From contig RPFO01000080.1 of NCBI GenBank assembly GCA_009746045.1, positions 8,224,207 through 8,288,206 on the forward strand: a stretch of DNA of 64,000 bases, written 5' to 3'. Both the position numbers and the translations under genes were made by a program. Numbering within the stretch: position 1 is the stretch's first letter; each line of letters opens with the position of its first letter. Shown piece after piece: positions 1-12,245 of this stretch. The notes under the pieces are model-generated. The model saw only the letters and a list, made by a program, of their open reading frames with translations. It made no database searches and was not told where the DNA came from. Source of the stretch: Mesostigma viride. Lineage: Eukaryota; Streptophyta; Mesostigmatophyceae; Mesostigmatales; Mesostigmataceae.

Positions 1-79
1 TACTACTATCATGCTTGGGTGTGGCTTTGATTGTAAATTATCAGTTGTATGACTCTCAAAGTGGATATGCGCTCTCTCT

Positions 80-1208
80 CTCTCTATCGATCCATCCATC
101 CATCCATCCATCCGTCCGTCCGTCCCTCCGTCCGTCCGTCCGTCCGTCCGTCCGTCCGTCCGTCCGTCCGTCCGTCCGTCCGTCCGTCCGTCCGTCCGTC
201 CGTCCGTCCGTCCGTCCGTCCGTCCGTCCGTCCGTCCGTCCGTCCGTCCGTCCGTCCGTCCGTCCGTCCGTCCGTCCGTCCGTCCGTCCGTCCGTCCGTC
301 CGTCCGTCCGTCCGTCCGTCCGTCCGTCCGTCCGTCCGTCCGTCCTCCGTCCCTCCGTCCCTCCCTCCCTCCGTCCGCCCGTCCGCCCGCCGCCCGCCCG
401 CCCGCCTGCCCGCCGCCCGCCGCCCGCCGCCCGCCGCGCCGCCCGCCGCCCGCCCGCCCGCCCGCCCGCCGCCCGCCGCCCGCCCGCCCGCCCGCCCGCC
501 CGCCCGCCCGCCCGCCCGCCCGCCCGCCCCGCCCGCCGCCCGCCCGCCCGCCGCCCGCCCGCCCGCCCGCCGCCCGCCCGCCCGCCCGCCCGCCGCCCGC
601 CCCCGCCCGCCCGCCCGCCCGCCCGCCCGCCGCCCGCCCGCCCGCCCGCCGCGCCGCCCGCGCCCGCCCGCCCGCCCCCGCCCGCCCGCCCGCCCGCCCG
701 CCCGCCGCCCGCCCGCCCGCCGCCCGCCCGCCCGCCGCCCGCCCGCCCGCCCGCCCCCCCCCCCCTCCCTCCCTCCCTCCCTCCTCCCTCCCTCCCTCCC
801 TCCCTCCCTCCTCCCTCCCTCCCTCCCTCCCTCCTCCCCTCCCTCCCTCCTCCCTCCCTCCCTCCCTCCCTCCCTCCCTCCCTCCCTCCCTCCCTCCTCC
901 CCCTCCCTCCCTCCCTCCCTCCCTCCCTCCCTCCCTCCCTCTCTCCCTCCCTCCCTCCCTCCCTCCCTCCCTCCCCCCCCCCCTCCCTCCCTCCCTCCTC
1001 CCTCCCTCCCTCCTCCCTCCCTCCCTCCCTCCCTCCCTCCCTCCCTCCCTCCCTCCCTCCCTCCCTCCCTCCCTCCCTCCCTCCCTCCCTCCCTCCCTCC
1101 CTCCCTCCCTCCCTCCCTCCCTCCCTCCCTCCCTCCCTCCCTCCCTCCCTCCCTCCATCCATCCATCCATCTATCATTCTATCTATCTATCTATCTATCT
1201 AGCAAGCT
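80..1208. repeat. 1.1-kb tetranucleotide array with changing unit
   Basis: The unit is TCCA at about 90-112, TCCG to about 345, mixed CCCG/CCG to about 757, CCCT to about 1155, CCAT to about 1171, then CTAT to about 1200. Neighbouring blocks differ by single-base changes of one 4-bp unit. One strand is almost pure pyrimidine plus G. Open reading frames of 360-395 codons cross it in several frames on both strands; they are a consequence of the 4-bp period lacking stops and are not genes. Confidence 0.95.
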
Positions 1209-2569
1209 AGCTATCTAGCTATCTACCTACGTATGCGTTATTGATTGAAGGCGGACACAAAGTTTTTGTGGATTGAAGGTGGATAGCTCCTGTGGCAGTG
1301 GCGAGGTGCCGAGATCATCATCGCATGGTGATGGTGGCGGGGGTAGTGGCGGCAGTGGTTACTAGCCATTGCAAGGGCGACCGCTTGCCAGGCGTCTTGA
1401 TCTCCACACTGAGTTATAGTAAGTACTATCTCTGGTGCGGTAGTATGGCAAGATCAAATTCAGGGGTGGCGGCGGCAGCAGAGGAAAATGCGGCATAGGT
1501 GGCGGCAGCAAGGACATTTTCTGCTGTTGCAGGCATACTTGGGGCGATAATGATGTTGGAACGCCCCTTTTACTATGGGGACTTGGGTAATCATGATGTT
1601 TGCTTGTGCCCGGTGGCGTTCTCACTGGATTCCAAAGCTGCAGAATATCAGGGTTGTTTGCAATGCACCGTATACATCGACCACTGCCATAAAAGTCACT
1701 TGACTGTTGACGTTGCTTGGCAATTGGCTAAGTTGCCTGCCATCTGCGGCCTTGCAGCCACCCGGTCTCATGTTTCCGGTGTGCCAGGGAAAGGAGGGCC
1801 ACCTATACTGCACCGTGTATTAATTGAAATATATATACCAAATTATTTTTTAAAAATAATTGAATAGTAGTAAAATCATATAATTAAATATTTCATTCTT
1901 ACAAATGCTATTTTTAAAATGTTATTTTCAACTACCCAAAATCTGTATTCGCGCTCAAGGACCTATTTTTTTAGCACCGGAATTTACCGTCTAGTATTTG
2001 AATGTTCTTTGAGCACTTAATTTGCAAATAAAATAATTTACGATAAGTTGAAATGCTTGTTGAGGCCAGATCTTGTAATCTTGCGGGTGAGAGTAAGCTG
2101 TTTAGTGCTTTTTACTCTTTGTCAAGGCCCTTTGGAAATCAAGTCAAGCCTGGTCCACACGGGCAGAAATCAGGTCCAGTTGGGAAGCAAGTCAAGCCTG
2201 GTTCACTCGGGCAGAAATCAGGTGCGGTTGGGAAAATCTCGTGGGCTGGTCTGCACCAACGAAGGTATCAAATAGAATCCAATACCTGATCCCCTCATGT
2301 CACCAAGTCTCATCTGTCCATTTTGTTTCCCAACTAGGACTCCACATTCCTGCCGGGAAAGACATGGCCTAGTCAGGCTCGACTAGGCAATATTTTTCCC
2401 AGCCTGACTAGGTAATATTTTTCCCGGCTAGAATCGGAGGGAAAATGCTCGGAAAATATAGGTTTTCAAATTGCGTGGCGCCTCAACAACGCAAACAGCC
2501 GTGACCAGTTCGGAAGTCCACAGCAGCTGGACATACGCGATCACTCGGAATGACAATGCAGTCACGTTG
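1209..2569. other. No gene recognised; two short local repeats
   Basis: Short frames only. A roughly 48-bp unit beginning GTCAAGCCTGGT is present twice in tandem at about 2143-2238. A smaller pair built on the words CTAGTCAGGCT and AATATTTTTCCC lies at about 2371-2425. The stretch 1810-2040 is AT-rich. I see no domain or splice structure here. Confidence 0.5.
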
Positions 2570-3905
2570 GCATAGCTCGCGTTGGCACGGCTGGCGCTTG
2601 GGAAACTTAATTAGCAAACGCATGGACTTGAGTTCATAGACTCACCGAGGTATGAATGGGGCAGGTTTAATGTAGGGCCCAAAACATTTGCGGTCCCTTT
2701 CTCTTGTCGCGATTATGGAGGGGGGTCCCGACCAAACATACACAAAAGCATGGGGTGCCGAGATGGCAATAAGTGTCAGGGGAACAAGCGCCCGACAAAG
2801 AAGATGTGTCCAAGAGCAAACGAGGAGGATCATGGGGAAAGCAGTTGTAAAGCAGGATAAGGCTGCCAAGATGCGGCCATGGCGCAACACTTCGAAGGGG
2901 ATGCTGGCGTAAGAAGCCTAGTATATCGTGCGTCATATAGGTCTCCTTCGTGCTCCTCGTTGTGTATTGGTGTTTGATTTCCTTTAGTGGTACCCGCGTG
3001 AAGCAAGTGGGCCATGTCGTTCGGAGCCCTTTTTTCTGTGCGTTGACTGCATTCAAGCCCGCCTTTTCTTCTTTTGAATTTCAAGTCCGCCTTTCGGACA
3101 GGAGGTCGACACGTTGAGAAAAAGGGAGCAACGCTATACCGTCCCCGTGCCCATACACATGCGCTACATAGATAGGGTCACCAAGCGAGAGGCTATGGAG
3201 GGCTTATCGGAGGCGGACGTCGCGATGGGCTACATGGTCAAGTGCGCCAGCGAGATTAGCGATGGTGGGGAATGGAGGCATTGCGCGGTTGATCTTAGTT
3301 AGAGACAAGCAATGGCGTATCCTGGTTTACAAGGTCCCTGCTAAGGTAACAAAGTCCGCGCTGACGTTCGCGAGGACAAGGGAGCAACACTACTTTTCCA
3401 TCAAGCCGAAGAAGGGGCTGAGGGGATTCTGGTAGACTTGAATGGTGATGAAAAGCGACGGTGGTCACTGCTCACAACGCCCGCGACGCAGGGAAAGCCG
3501 AACGTTGGGCCTTGAGCATTTCCTCTTTCAAAATTGCGTAAACATCGCTGGGCTCATCGACCCTGGCTATGTTCCTATTGGGGTCGCATTGTTGACAAGC
3601 AAGGCCAAGTGTGCAGAGCAGGTGCGGCACATTGATGGTTTTTCAGCACTTGCACGCATCATTGGGGCACCCACCCACTTGTGATCGTGGCTTTGCAACA
3701 TGGCACTAGGCGGGTGTCGTCAGTCGTGGGGCAAGACAGGCGAGGTAAGGGAGGCCGTGCGATCGCGGTGCGGCGATGCCTTGGTGTGGCATGGCGCCCA
3801 CATCCTCGCCGGGGCCGCCTACTCGGAATGCAACTGTAACGTGCCAAGCCTATCAGCCAGGCACGTTGGGAAAGATCGTCTCCTAGCTACGGGACTGTCG
3901 TCCCG
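2570..3905 (+). pseudogene. Decayed copy 1 of an unrecognised dispersed coding repeat
   Basis: This is homologous, in opposite orientation, to 6105-7455. Conserved protein pieces can be read in shifting frames: MEGGPDQTYTKAWGAEMA near 2705, a Lys/Arg-rich stretch with KQDKAAKMRPWR near 2850, REQRYTVPVPIHMRY near 3120, YVPIGVALLTSKAKCAEQV near 3570, and ALVWHGAHILAGAAYSECN near 3780. The pieces fall in different frames, so neither copy encodes one intact protein. The last segment has the spacing of the second-His strand seen in 2-oxoglutarate-oxygenase-like folds (G-x2-LVW-x-G-x3-H-x-G); that is a weak resemblance and not an assignment. Conservation at the protein level between two damaged copies suggests a formerly coding mobile or multicopy gene. 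Confidence 0.5.
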
Positions 3906-6104
3906 GGGTTGATACCTGCCTGAGATGGGAGGGGAATCACTATGCCATGGGCTACTTGCTGTGATCACAGCGTAGGCCCAGGAGCATTATAATTTACCTT
4001 CTTGTATGCTTGCAATTGTGGTTGGCCTCAATCTCATGCGTTGGACATGGTTGAATTAATCAGAATAGGGTTACGTAGATCAGGTTGACTGATTTGTGTG
4101 AGCCGGATTGCGGGACGACTGTCCTGACCATCATCCTCGCACACCTCTATGCCAAGCAGTGCCACTAGGTCGGCACCACTGAGCTGGCTGATCCGCTCTT
4201 GTGGCTCAGAATCTTCCACGCTAAGTTTACGGCCTGAAGCATATTGTAGTGGGCCGAGCTACGGGTCGACTATAGGGCGGATCGACCTCTAACCATGTCC
4301 GTGGTAACTATCGTTACGTTCGTGTATGCCATCGGACACACGTCTATCGATATATATCCCAATGTCACCAGTATTACTCTAGATGTCAGCTGTCGGCACC
4401 CTCGTATACACATGCAGAGGTGGGCCGGAAGGTATGGACTTCAAACCACCTTAGGTATCTATCTCTTTTGCACGTATCTTTTTATACCATATTTCTCTTG
4501 CCAAAGTTTCTCGTGCTCGCTAGGCTCGACCCTAGTCGGCACGCTACAGCAACTATCGCATTTGCAACCGCAGGGTTCACCCTCTTCCTTATCCGGCCCA
4601 AAGGGGTCCTCGCAAAAAGTCATAGAAATCTTTTTGCAAACGGAAGAATTTGGGTGACAGCTGATCCATGTGCGCACGCTAGACCCTCACTACATTATCG
4701 CAAGAGAAATTCCGACCTGGACCCGCGCTTCGTAGTTTTGACAAATTAGTGATATTGCAAACCGTAAACTTGTCGCCATGAAACGAAGCTATCAGTTAAT
4801 ATTCCTCAAAAATTAGGCATTTTTTCTAGCTTTTGCCATGCCATATCGACTAAATTCACCTGAAGGCACGCCGCCATGGCCACCTCCGCTACTACGGGTT
4901 GCGCGCTGCCCATTCTTTACGATACGGATGGTACCACGCATTGTTTTCGCGCGGAAAATATTTACCGTGCCCGGTTCCCTCAATAAATTGGCATGGTGGC
5001 ATGGTTACAAGTGTGAAACCATGCGGTGCATTCAACGTGCGTCAACTCGCCAAGATAACGGTTGCGTGTTGTCACCATGTGTTACCAAGCGACGCGGCCA
5101 CCGTGCAACGAACTCTCTTGGTTTGCCGACACCTGAACGCCCCAGGGTGACAAGGGTGTCCTTCGGCGTGCGTCACGATTCCCACTTTGGCACAAGTATA
5201 ATGTGCTCGCAGGTTGTATCACACCAGCGCCCACAAAGATGAGCTCCAGGCAATGGGCGGTGAAGTCAACAGCACCTTGTTGAATTCTCGCGAATTGCCA
5301 TGACGCCGCACGGACATTTGCGGAATGCACGGGAAGTGTGGTGTACCTGGACGTGCAAGGGTTCGCCGTTGAGCATCGATGTGTACGAACAACGTGCTCA
5401 ACGCAAACATGTCGCCGTTGAGCCGGTGTACGAACAACGTGCCCAAGGCAAACGTGCCCTGTGCCCGTCTCATGCTGACGGACGGTGCCGGGAACACCAT
5501 ACCCCGGGTGCTCTTTGAGCAAGCTGCGAGGGTGGTTCGCCGCATCCATGTTTGCGATTTTGCGGAGTTGTCCGTCAATTTTCTGCCCGGGCATTGATAT
5601 GTTCCAGGATCAGCCCTCCATAGCATGCGGTACCACGTCCCACGTTGTCATCAACAACATTAACATAGCAGCAGTCATGCTGCTGGAGAAGGCACGGGAG
5701 AAGCACTGGTGGAGTGTGAGAATGAGGCCGCCACAACCAATCGCGAACAACCGATGTCTATCAACTGCTTGCTGCGCTGGAACTTTTTTCCATTCATTAT
5801 TTTATTCGATTGTCACACGGTCTAGCCCCGTGCAACCATTCACCCCATGCCACCATGCAACCACTTGCAACCATGCCACCATGCCACCATATTGCCATCC
5901 CATAATGCAACCATGCCACTACCTAGTAGCCACCGGCCATACGCATCGTCACTGGCCAGTATCCAAGCATGCATTGAATGCGACTACTTGCACCGTTGAA
6001 CCATGCAACCGTGCCATGCGTAGGGGTTATGCTGCGCTATGCTAGTCTCATTATATAAGACAAAACTAAAATTTGACATATATATTGTGTATGTATGTGA
6101 TGTT
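3906..6104. other. 2.2-kb spacer between the two inverted copies
   Basis: No recognised gene. A 45-bp unit starting GTGTACGAACAACGTG occurs twice in tandem at 5381-5470. CATGCCAC-type simple sequence lies at about 5840-5920. Overlapping frames of 130-190 codons on both strands at 4840-6045 show no domain I know, and they shadow one another. Confidence 0.4.
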
Positions 6105-7455
6105 AATTAGCGCTCCCCATTGTGGGCTCTGTGCCATGGCAGGGATGGTTGCTATTGAACGCCTCAGAGACATGCGGTAGTTGCATTCCAAGTAGTCGTA
6201 GCCCGGTGTGGATGTGGGCGCCGTGCCACACCAAGACCTGGCCGCGCTGAAATGGCACGCCCTCCCTAAGCTCGAATATCTTGCCCCATGACACCCAAAT
6301 GGTGTCGTGTTGCAAAACCATGATCACAAAGTACCGGTGGGTCTGTGCCCCACACGTGCAGCTGCTGGATACCGTCAACGTGAGGCACCTGCTCTGCACA
6401 CTTGGCCTTGCTATTCAACCATGCAACCCCAATGGGAACATAGCAAGGGACGGTGAGCCTAGCGACATCTACAAGTTTAAAAAGGAAATGCTCAGGGCCC
6501 AAGTCTGGCTTTCCCCAGGCCTTCGGGGCGTTGTGAGCACCACAGCTGTTTTTCATCACCGTATAAGCTTACAAGAATCCCGTCAGCCCCTTCTTCTCCT
6601 TTCTGATAAAGTAGTGTGTACTCCCTTTCCTCGCGCGGACTTGCATACCTTACAGGGACCTTGTAATCCATGATACGCCATTGCTTGTCTCTAAATTTAC
6701 CCGTGCACTACCAGTCCCCGACGCCGCCAATCTCGTTGGCGCGCTTGGTCATGTAGCCTGTCGCAACGTCCGCCTCGGATGAGCCCTTTGTAGCCTCTCA
6801 CTTGGCGACCCTACGTAGCGAACGTGTATGGGCACCGCGTCGGTGTAGCATTGCTCCCTTTTTCTCAACGTGCTCAAGTCTCCTCCAATCAAAAGAAAAG
6901 ATAACATGAGAGCGCTTGAATGCAGTCGACACATGGAAAGGGCTCGTCTCTTTACGAAACGGCATTGCTTCACGTAAAGTTAATTAAACACTGAGTTATC
7001 AGCTCAAGTTAATTAAACACCAAGTTATCAGCTCAAGTTAATTAAACACCAAGTTATCAGCTCAAGTTAATTAAACACCAATGCACGATTAGTAGCGCCA
7101 AGGGTGATTACATGACGCGCAATATACCGAGCTTGTTGCGCCGCCATCCCCTTCAAAGTTTCGCGCCATGCGCGCATCTTGGCAGCCTTATCCTGCTTTC
7201 CCAAGCCTCTTCTGTCGCTCATGGACATATGTCCTTTGCCGAGCTTTCGTCCCAACCTTTTTGTTTATAGCCATCACGGCACCCCATGCTGTTGTGTATG
7301 TTTGGTTGGGACCCCCCTCCATAATCGCGACAAGAGAAAGGGACCACAAACGTTCCGGGACCTATAGTAATAAATTTACTGCATCTGTACCTCTCCAAGG
7401 CTATGAGCTCAAGTTTTTGCGTTTGCTACGTTTCCCAAGCGTGAGCTGCGCTAGC
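6105..7455 (-). pseudogene. Decayed copy 2 of the dispersed coding repeat (inverted)
   Basis: This is the minus-strand partner of 2570-3905. Reading leftward from about 7455 one meets, in order, the nucleotide word CGCTTGGGAAAC, the segment MEGGPNQTYTTAWGAVMA near 7320, KQDKAAKMRAWRETLKG near 7190, REQCYTDAVPIHVRY near 6850, YVPIGVAWLNSKAKCAEQV near 6430, and a segment ending VLVWHGAHIHTG near 6210. The order matches copy 1. Frames change at least three times and a stop falls inside the Lys-rich part. It carries a 29-bp tandem array (6978-7083) absent from copy 1. The products of the intact family remain unknown. Confidence 0.5.
6978..7083. repeat. 29-bp tandem repeat, about 3.5 copies
   Basis: The unit reads AAGTTAATTAAACACC followed by AAGTTATCAGCTC. 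Copies are almost identical, so the expansion is recent. It lies inside the inverted copy 6105-7455. Confidence 0.9.
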
Positions 7456-8439
7456 GTGACTGCGCGAGCTACGCCAATTTTGGTATTACCATTCTTAATT
7501 GACTCATGAAGCCCAGTTCTTGCAGTTGTCGTCTGGCGTATCAAAGCCTTCCTGTTCAATGTAGCTCAATCAACTTTTTGAGTTCAGGCATGCTTGCTGC
7601 TAAGTTTCCCAAGCGTGAGCTATGCAAAGTTTGGTGCCTTCCACTCTCCTGGAAGATGGGCACTTCTTTAATTGGTCGAGTTACATCGTCGCTCGGAAAG
7701 GTACAGCTCTGTAACAAATCGGCCGTATGTTGCCCCTTAGCATGTCGCCCATTGAGATGAGGAGTTCTGACTCGGACTTGCGTCGCTCTGAGGTCTTACG
7801 TCGTCACTAGGCAAAAGGCTTACCTGCTATCAGACAAGACATACATTCACCATTAGGATGCCAGCAGCAGGAACCGCACAAGCCTTACGTTTTACAATGT
7901 AGCAGACAGTCTTTCGTGCGTGAACAAAAAAGGTTCATAGAACAAACCTGCGCATAGTGAAACAAACAGCTAGGGAATGTCGTGCATGCCGGCAGAAGCT
8001 ACCGTGTGCTCCTTGGCGGGGCCAGCGCCACTTGGCTTTCGGCGGCGGCACGCATCTCCCTAGCCGTTCCGGCTCCCCGGGGACCGGCCACAAATAAGTT
8101 CAAGCTTCAAAGTCACGGGCGTAGCCCGCCAAACTTTTGTAACCGTGTGCTTACCCGCGCCAAGAAGTTTTTCCCAACCGGGTTTGTTCCTTTTCCCTAC
8201 CCGTGTGGACGAGGCCTGAGTGTTTAGTGCAGTCATCTTCCAATAGCATATTGTTCTCAATAGCGGGCATCGAGGGGTTGGTTCGCCAGGATCTAGGCTG
8301 TGTTTATGGCAGCTGCCTCTTTCATGAGAGCCGTGGGATAGGTGCATTTTGCATTTCGATGCACAGCATTCCGTCCATTTTGTGGCAAAGTGACCCCCGT
8401 TCCTAGGGTTCTCCCTCGTGTTGTAGTACAGCTTTTTTC
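7456..8439. other. No gene recognised
   Basis: Frames of up to 95 codons on both strands overlap one another and show no domain, splice pattern or repeat structure that I can support. Confidence 0.4.
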
Positions 8440-8517
8440 AGCTCAGGTTCAGCCTAGCTCAGCCTAGTTCAGCCTAGTTCAGCCTAGTTCAGCCTAGTTC
8501 AGCCTAGCTCGGCATAT
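8440..8517. repeat. 10-bp tandem repeat
   Basis: About seven copies of AGCCTAGTTC with T/C variation, directly left of the MITE-like element. Confidence 0.85.
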
Positions 8518-8527
8518 TTCTTTTCTG

Positions 8528-9042
8528 CTAGCGTAGTGGCTTTAATCAAATTGCGAATAATTCTTTTCGAATGACCCCCCGAAAAGTGCTAAGATAATAC
8601 TTCAATTTACACCGTAAAGGATGAAAAACGGGATGCGCTACACCTGTTTCTGGCTGCACGGCGCTAGGTAAAAGTGGAGCGCCGCGCTTGCAGTGCCACG
8701 CCGTGCCGCGCCGCGTCGCGCCAGATTGAGAGCTAATTAAGAAATAGCTCTGATTAGGGCCCTATTAGCACTGATTAGGGGCTTATGTCATACTGGTACT
8801 CACTTGATAGGAACTGCGCTTGGTGGGTAATTAATGTACTTGATAGGTTAGAATCCAAGTCAGACACTGAACTAGGCGCCCTGAGCCCTGACTACTGCCA
8901 GTATGCCACTGGTTATAAACAAGCTCCCAGGCTCAAAATTTACCTAACCCGGGCTGAACTTTTCCCGTAAAGTGTCAGATCCATGAAAAAAAAAAACTCG
9001 AAAAAATTATTATTCGCAATTTGATGAAAGCCACCACGGTAG
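8528..9042. mobile_element. MITE-like element with about 40-bp imperfect terminal inverted repeats
   Basis: The left end CTAGCGTAGTGGCTTTAATC and the reverse complement of the right end CTACCGTGGTGGCTTTCATC align. Both continue into the shared word CAAATTGCGAATAAT and a TTTTTCGA-like segment. The roughly 515-bp interior has no credible coding frame. I could not find a clear target-site duplication, so the exact ends are approximate. The most likely identity is a non-autonomous DNA transposon. Confidence 0.6.
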
Positions 9043-10277
9043 TATTCGCAGGGCATCATGTAGCATTCAAAGCCACTACCCATTTTCCCACCGCATAACA
9101 TACACTAAGAACGCACCCCACCAGATGGTGTCTCCTACCAACGCTTCGACCACCTTCGCATGTCTGAGCGATTGTGAGAGTTTGCCTCCACGCATGCGTC
9201 GATGACATGTCAGGGAATTTGAGAGTATTCCATCTGAGCTGCAGTGGTCCTTCCTCTACTGACGTGGGCAGGCTTTGCTTCCTTCCTTGCCTGTATCTCA
9301 TATTTGGCTTCCCTTGTCTTGCTTCCTCTATTGTTTTGGTTGTGCCTCCATCGGCCAGATCATAAACCTGTCCACGTCACGCATCATGAAGACGTTGCGA
9401 GGGCAGCATAACAACGTACGTGATGCGTGGTCAGCCTTGCTTTTTGAAAGTTATTCATTAGAATCAGTTTTACGTGACCCATGGGGGTTCAAGAGGGGAT
9501 GGGTGGGAATATCGTTGGCTTTCCCATTTTTTCCTTTTCTAGTGGATGCGGAGCGGGACTCGGTGAGAGAGGGGGCGTGAGGAGCGTTTTACTTCCTGAG
9601 AGAACCGTCTTTGTTGGCGTGTTGGGCTGCCCGTAGCTGCCTCTGACTGAGTAGTATATGGAGTAACAATATAATCTAGAAATAGAGTATGTCAAATGGC
9701 TTCTGCCTTGCAAGGCAACCGAATGCCGAACTAGTTGAATTTTCAACTTTATAGGTCATGTTGAGAGCATAGTGAGGACGGTCACATCACAAGTTGAGTT
9801 ACGCATCGAACTGTCGACCATGCCAGCCACCGCAGGCCTGAGCGCAGCCCAGCAGCCTCCCGGCATCCTGTTCATTCCAACATGTTCACGTTCCATTCGC
9901 GCGTCTTGCCAAACGAGAAGTAGTTTACGCCTTCTAATCCCCGTTGCCCTCACAAGTATCCACGTCTTCCATGGAAGACCTACTACCTTTGCGCAGTTGA
10001 CATACGACACCAGTACATGTGCTAGCCTGCATGCGGCCTGTGTGCAATGTGTTCTGTTGTAAGGCCTGTCCATGGCGGGCTCAAGTGTCAGGTACGCTGG
10101 TCTTTGCCCAAGGTCGACTCTATCTCTTTGCGCGCTCGCCCGTCCGGCGCAAGAGTCTACAACCATATGCATGTATGGCGTGTGCTGCTTCCTGTCAGTG
10201 ACCATCGCCAGCCATTAAAACACCTCTTTCTGGTTGTGTTTGTGTTCAACACACAAAATGCAATCGTGCCACTCCAG
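9043..10277. other. No gene recognised
   Basis: Overlapping short frames on both strands (for example a 149-codon minus frame at 9756-10205) show no recognisable domain. Missing 5' exons of the WD40 gene downstream could lie here, but I could not place them. Confidence 0.35.
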
Positions 10278-10320
10278 ATATGCACCGGCGTTGCGTTTCA
10301 CCCCCGAGACCCTACAACAG
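10278..10320 (+). CDS. Candidate upstream exon of the WD40 gene
   Basis: A 43-bp segment is bounded by CACTCCAG on the left and GTATGG on the right and would encode ICTGVAFHPRDPTT. A V-x-FHPRDP core is typical of a WD40 strand in WDR53-type proteins. Its phase (0 in, 1 out) fits the entry of a phase-1 exon, but the exon linking it to 13448 was not found. This is an inference from motif and splice signals only. Confidence 0.3.
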
Positions 10321-11957
10321 GTATGGCCCCACCAGCATTTTGGCTACGCAGTTTCCTTGACGGGAAAGGTTAGAAGTAGCTGTTGTACGAGGCCCTGTAT
10401 GAGGCCCTGCATTAGTTTATACTAGGAGTACTCTGTATTCTCCCCTCGCTAGGGAACCGCCTTTTGGCATTCGATGTTTAGGCATGCCTTCACCTTTGTG
10501 TGCACCTTTGGCCAGCGGCCGGCGGCTGCCTGCGACTCTGTGATCAGCCAATATACCAGCTATTGCGAGGACAGGTCGTTCATCTCTATTTTGCTCCTTA
10601 TCTTTAATTAGATAGTAGTACTACTAGAGCGACAGTGAGACGAACCCATATTCGTTGTGGAGCGAGATCACTATTCAAAGTTAATGCAATAAGCGGAGGA
10701 ATGAGTTAATGCCTGCGTTTTGTTTCAACTGTCACATTACACTCTGTGTGGGGGAGCGTGGGGGGGTGGATAGGTCATATCGTTGCCCCCCGCTGCTGCC
10801 ATGATTATCAGAGATCAGTCATACATACGCCATGCTCACCTGATCGTGTTTAAGTACATCCACCGCTCGCTTCTGCATCAGGACCTTGGCATCTACTAAA
10901 TCCCTGGCGAACAGGTAGCGCGTGTTCATGGTCCAGCGCAGCGATTGCCAGTTGTTGCCAGCTCTTTGTTGATATCTCACCACATCTCTTCTATCTTGCT
11001 ATCACAGTTCTATTAACTTGCTATCATCTTTAGTTGAGCTAGTATCTATCTGTTGCTAGTATCTTGCTGCTATCGTAGTTTCCTCTGCATATTGTATCAT
11101 AAGGACCGCCCACTCCCAAGCCCGTGCCGTTATGCTGGGAATTTCAGGCTGAATATATGGCACATGCTGGTCACCATTTTGTGCACGCTGCATGCTGCGT
11201 TTTCATGCATGGCATGCTGCGTGTTCATTCATTGTGCTGCATGCTTATCTTGTGCACAGTGCACGCTGCGTGGTGGGTGTACAATAGTGTCTAGTGCTCG
11301 ACACAGTATCCTGCGTAGATGCTTTGTTATTGCCACCACCCCTGCAACCATAGGCTTACTTGCCGTGTAGTACTTGCCGTGTAGTACTTGCCGTGTAGTA
11401 TGCCGATTTTTGATGTCTTTTGGTACACTCTCTAAACCATACCATCCAAGTCATAATCCAATCCTAAAACCCAGCATCGTCCAACCCTTCATCATCCAGC
11501 CTTATTTGATCCAACCCTGGATTGCCCAACCATGTAGCATTCAGCCATGCACCAATCAAGCATGCATCATCCAGCCTTGCATAATCCAACCCCGCATCAT
11601 GCCACCTGGCATCGCTCCACGCGTGCAGCGTTCTCCTGCGGGCTGGATGCCCGCGCGGTCCGATGGGACTTCCAGGGCGCCAGGGTGCAGCGCACGTGGG
11701 ACATGAGTGAGTGGACCTGACAACGGGATCTGGATGGAGTTTGAGTAGGAGTTTTCCATAGCTGCATGTTACATTTGGAATTGGCATGTGCATCGTTCGA
11801 AAGTCATGGGAGATTCCGGCCAATGCTTGTGCACCGACCAGCCGTATAAGCCCCTGCCCTGATAATAGTGACCAACCAACCTGATAACAGTGACCAGCCT
11901 TGTAACCGCTCACTCGCTGTGCATCAGACAGGCACCCTGCGTTTGTGGACTCGTCGT
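10321..11957. other. Gene-poor stretch with short degenerate repeats
   Basis: GCATGCTGCG-type words recur at 11180-11270. CTTGCCGTGTAGTA occurs three times at about 11359-11402. A degenerate roughly 20-bp repeat of the type CATCATCCAGCC/TTGCATAATCCAACC covers 11450-11610. No coding feature is supported. If the WD40 gene starts further left, this is intron. Confidence 0.4.
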
Positions 11958-12245
11958 TGTATAGCCTCGTTTGTGCAGACAGCCCAGTTTGTGCAGACAG
12001 CCTAGTTTGATAGCCTAGTTTGTGCAGACATCCTAATTTGGTAGCCTAGTTTGTGCAGACAGCCTAGTTTGATAGCCTAGTTGCGCAGACAGCCTAGTTT
12101 GATAGCCTAGTTTGCGCAGACAGCCTAGTTTGATAGCCTAGTTTGTGCAGACAGCCTAGTTTGATAGCCTAGTTTGTGCAGACAGCCTAGTTTGATAGCC
12201 TAGTTTGTGCAGACAGCCTAGTTTGATAGCCTAGTTTGCGCAGAC
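11958..12245. repeat. 31-bp tandem repeat, about nine copies
   Basis: The unit is CAGACAGCCTAGTTT plus GATAGCCTAGTTTGTG. Each unit contains two half-copies of TAGCCTAGTTT. Copies are contiguous, without spacers. Confidence 0.95.

Noticed and set aside
15-1218. Four long open frames (360-395 codons) on both strands
   Set aside because: They are produced by the tetranucleotide array, which lacks stop codons in every frame; composition is pure repeat.
11958-12245. CRISPR-like direct repeats (31 bp)
   Set aside because: Repeats are contiguous without unique spacers, in a eukaryotic intron-like context, and no cas genes occur.
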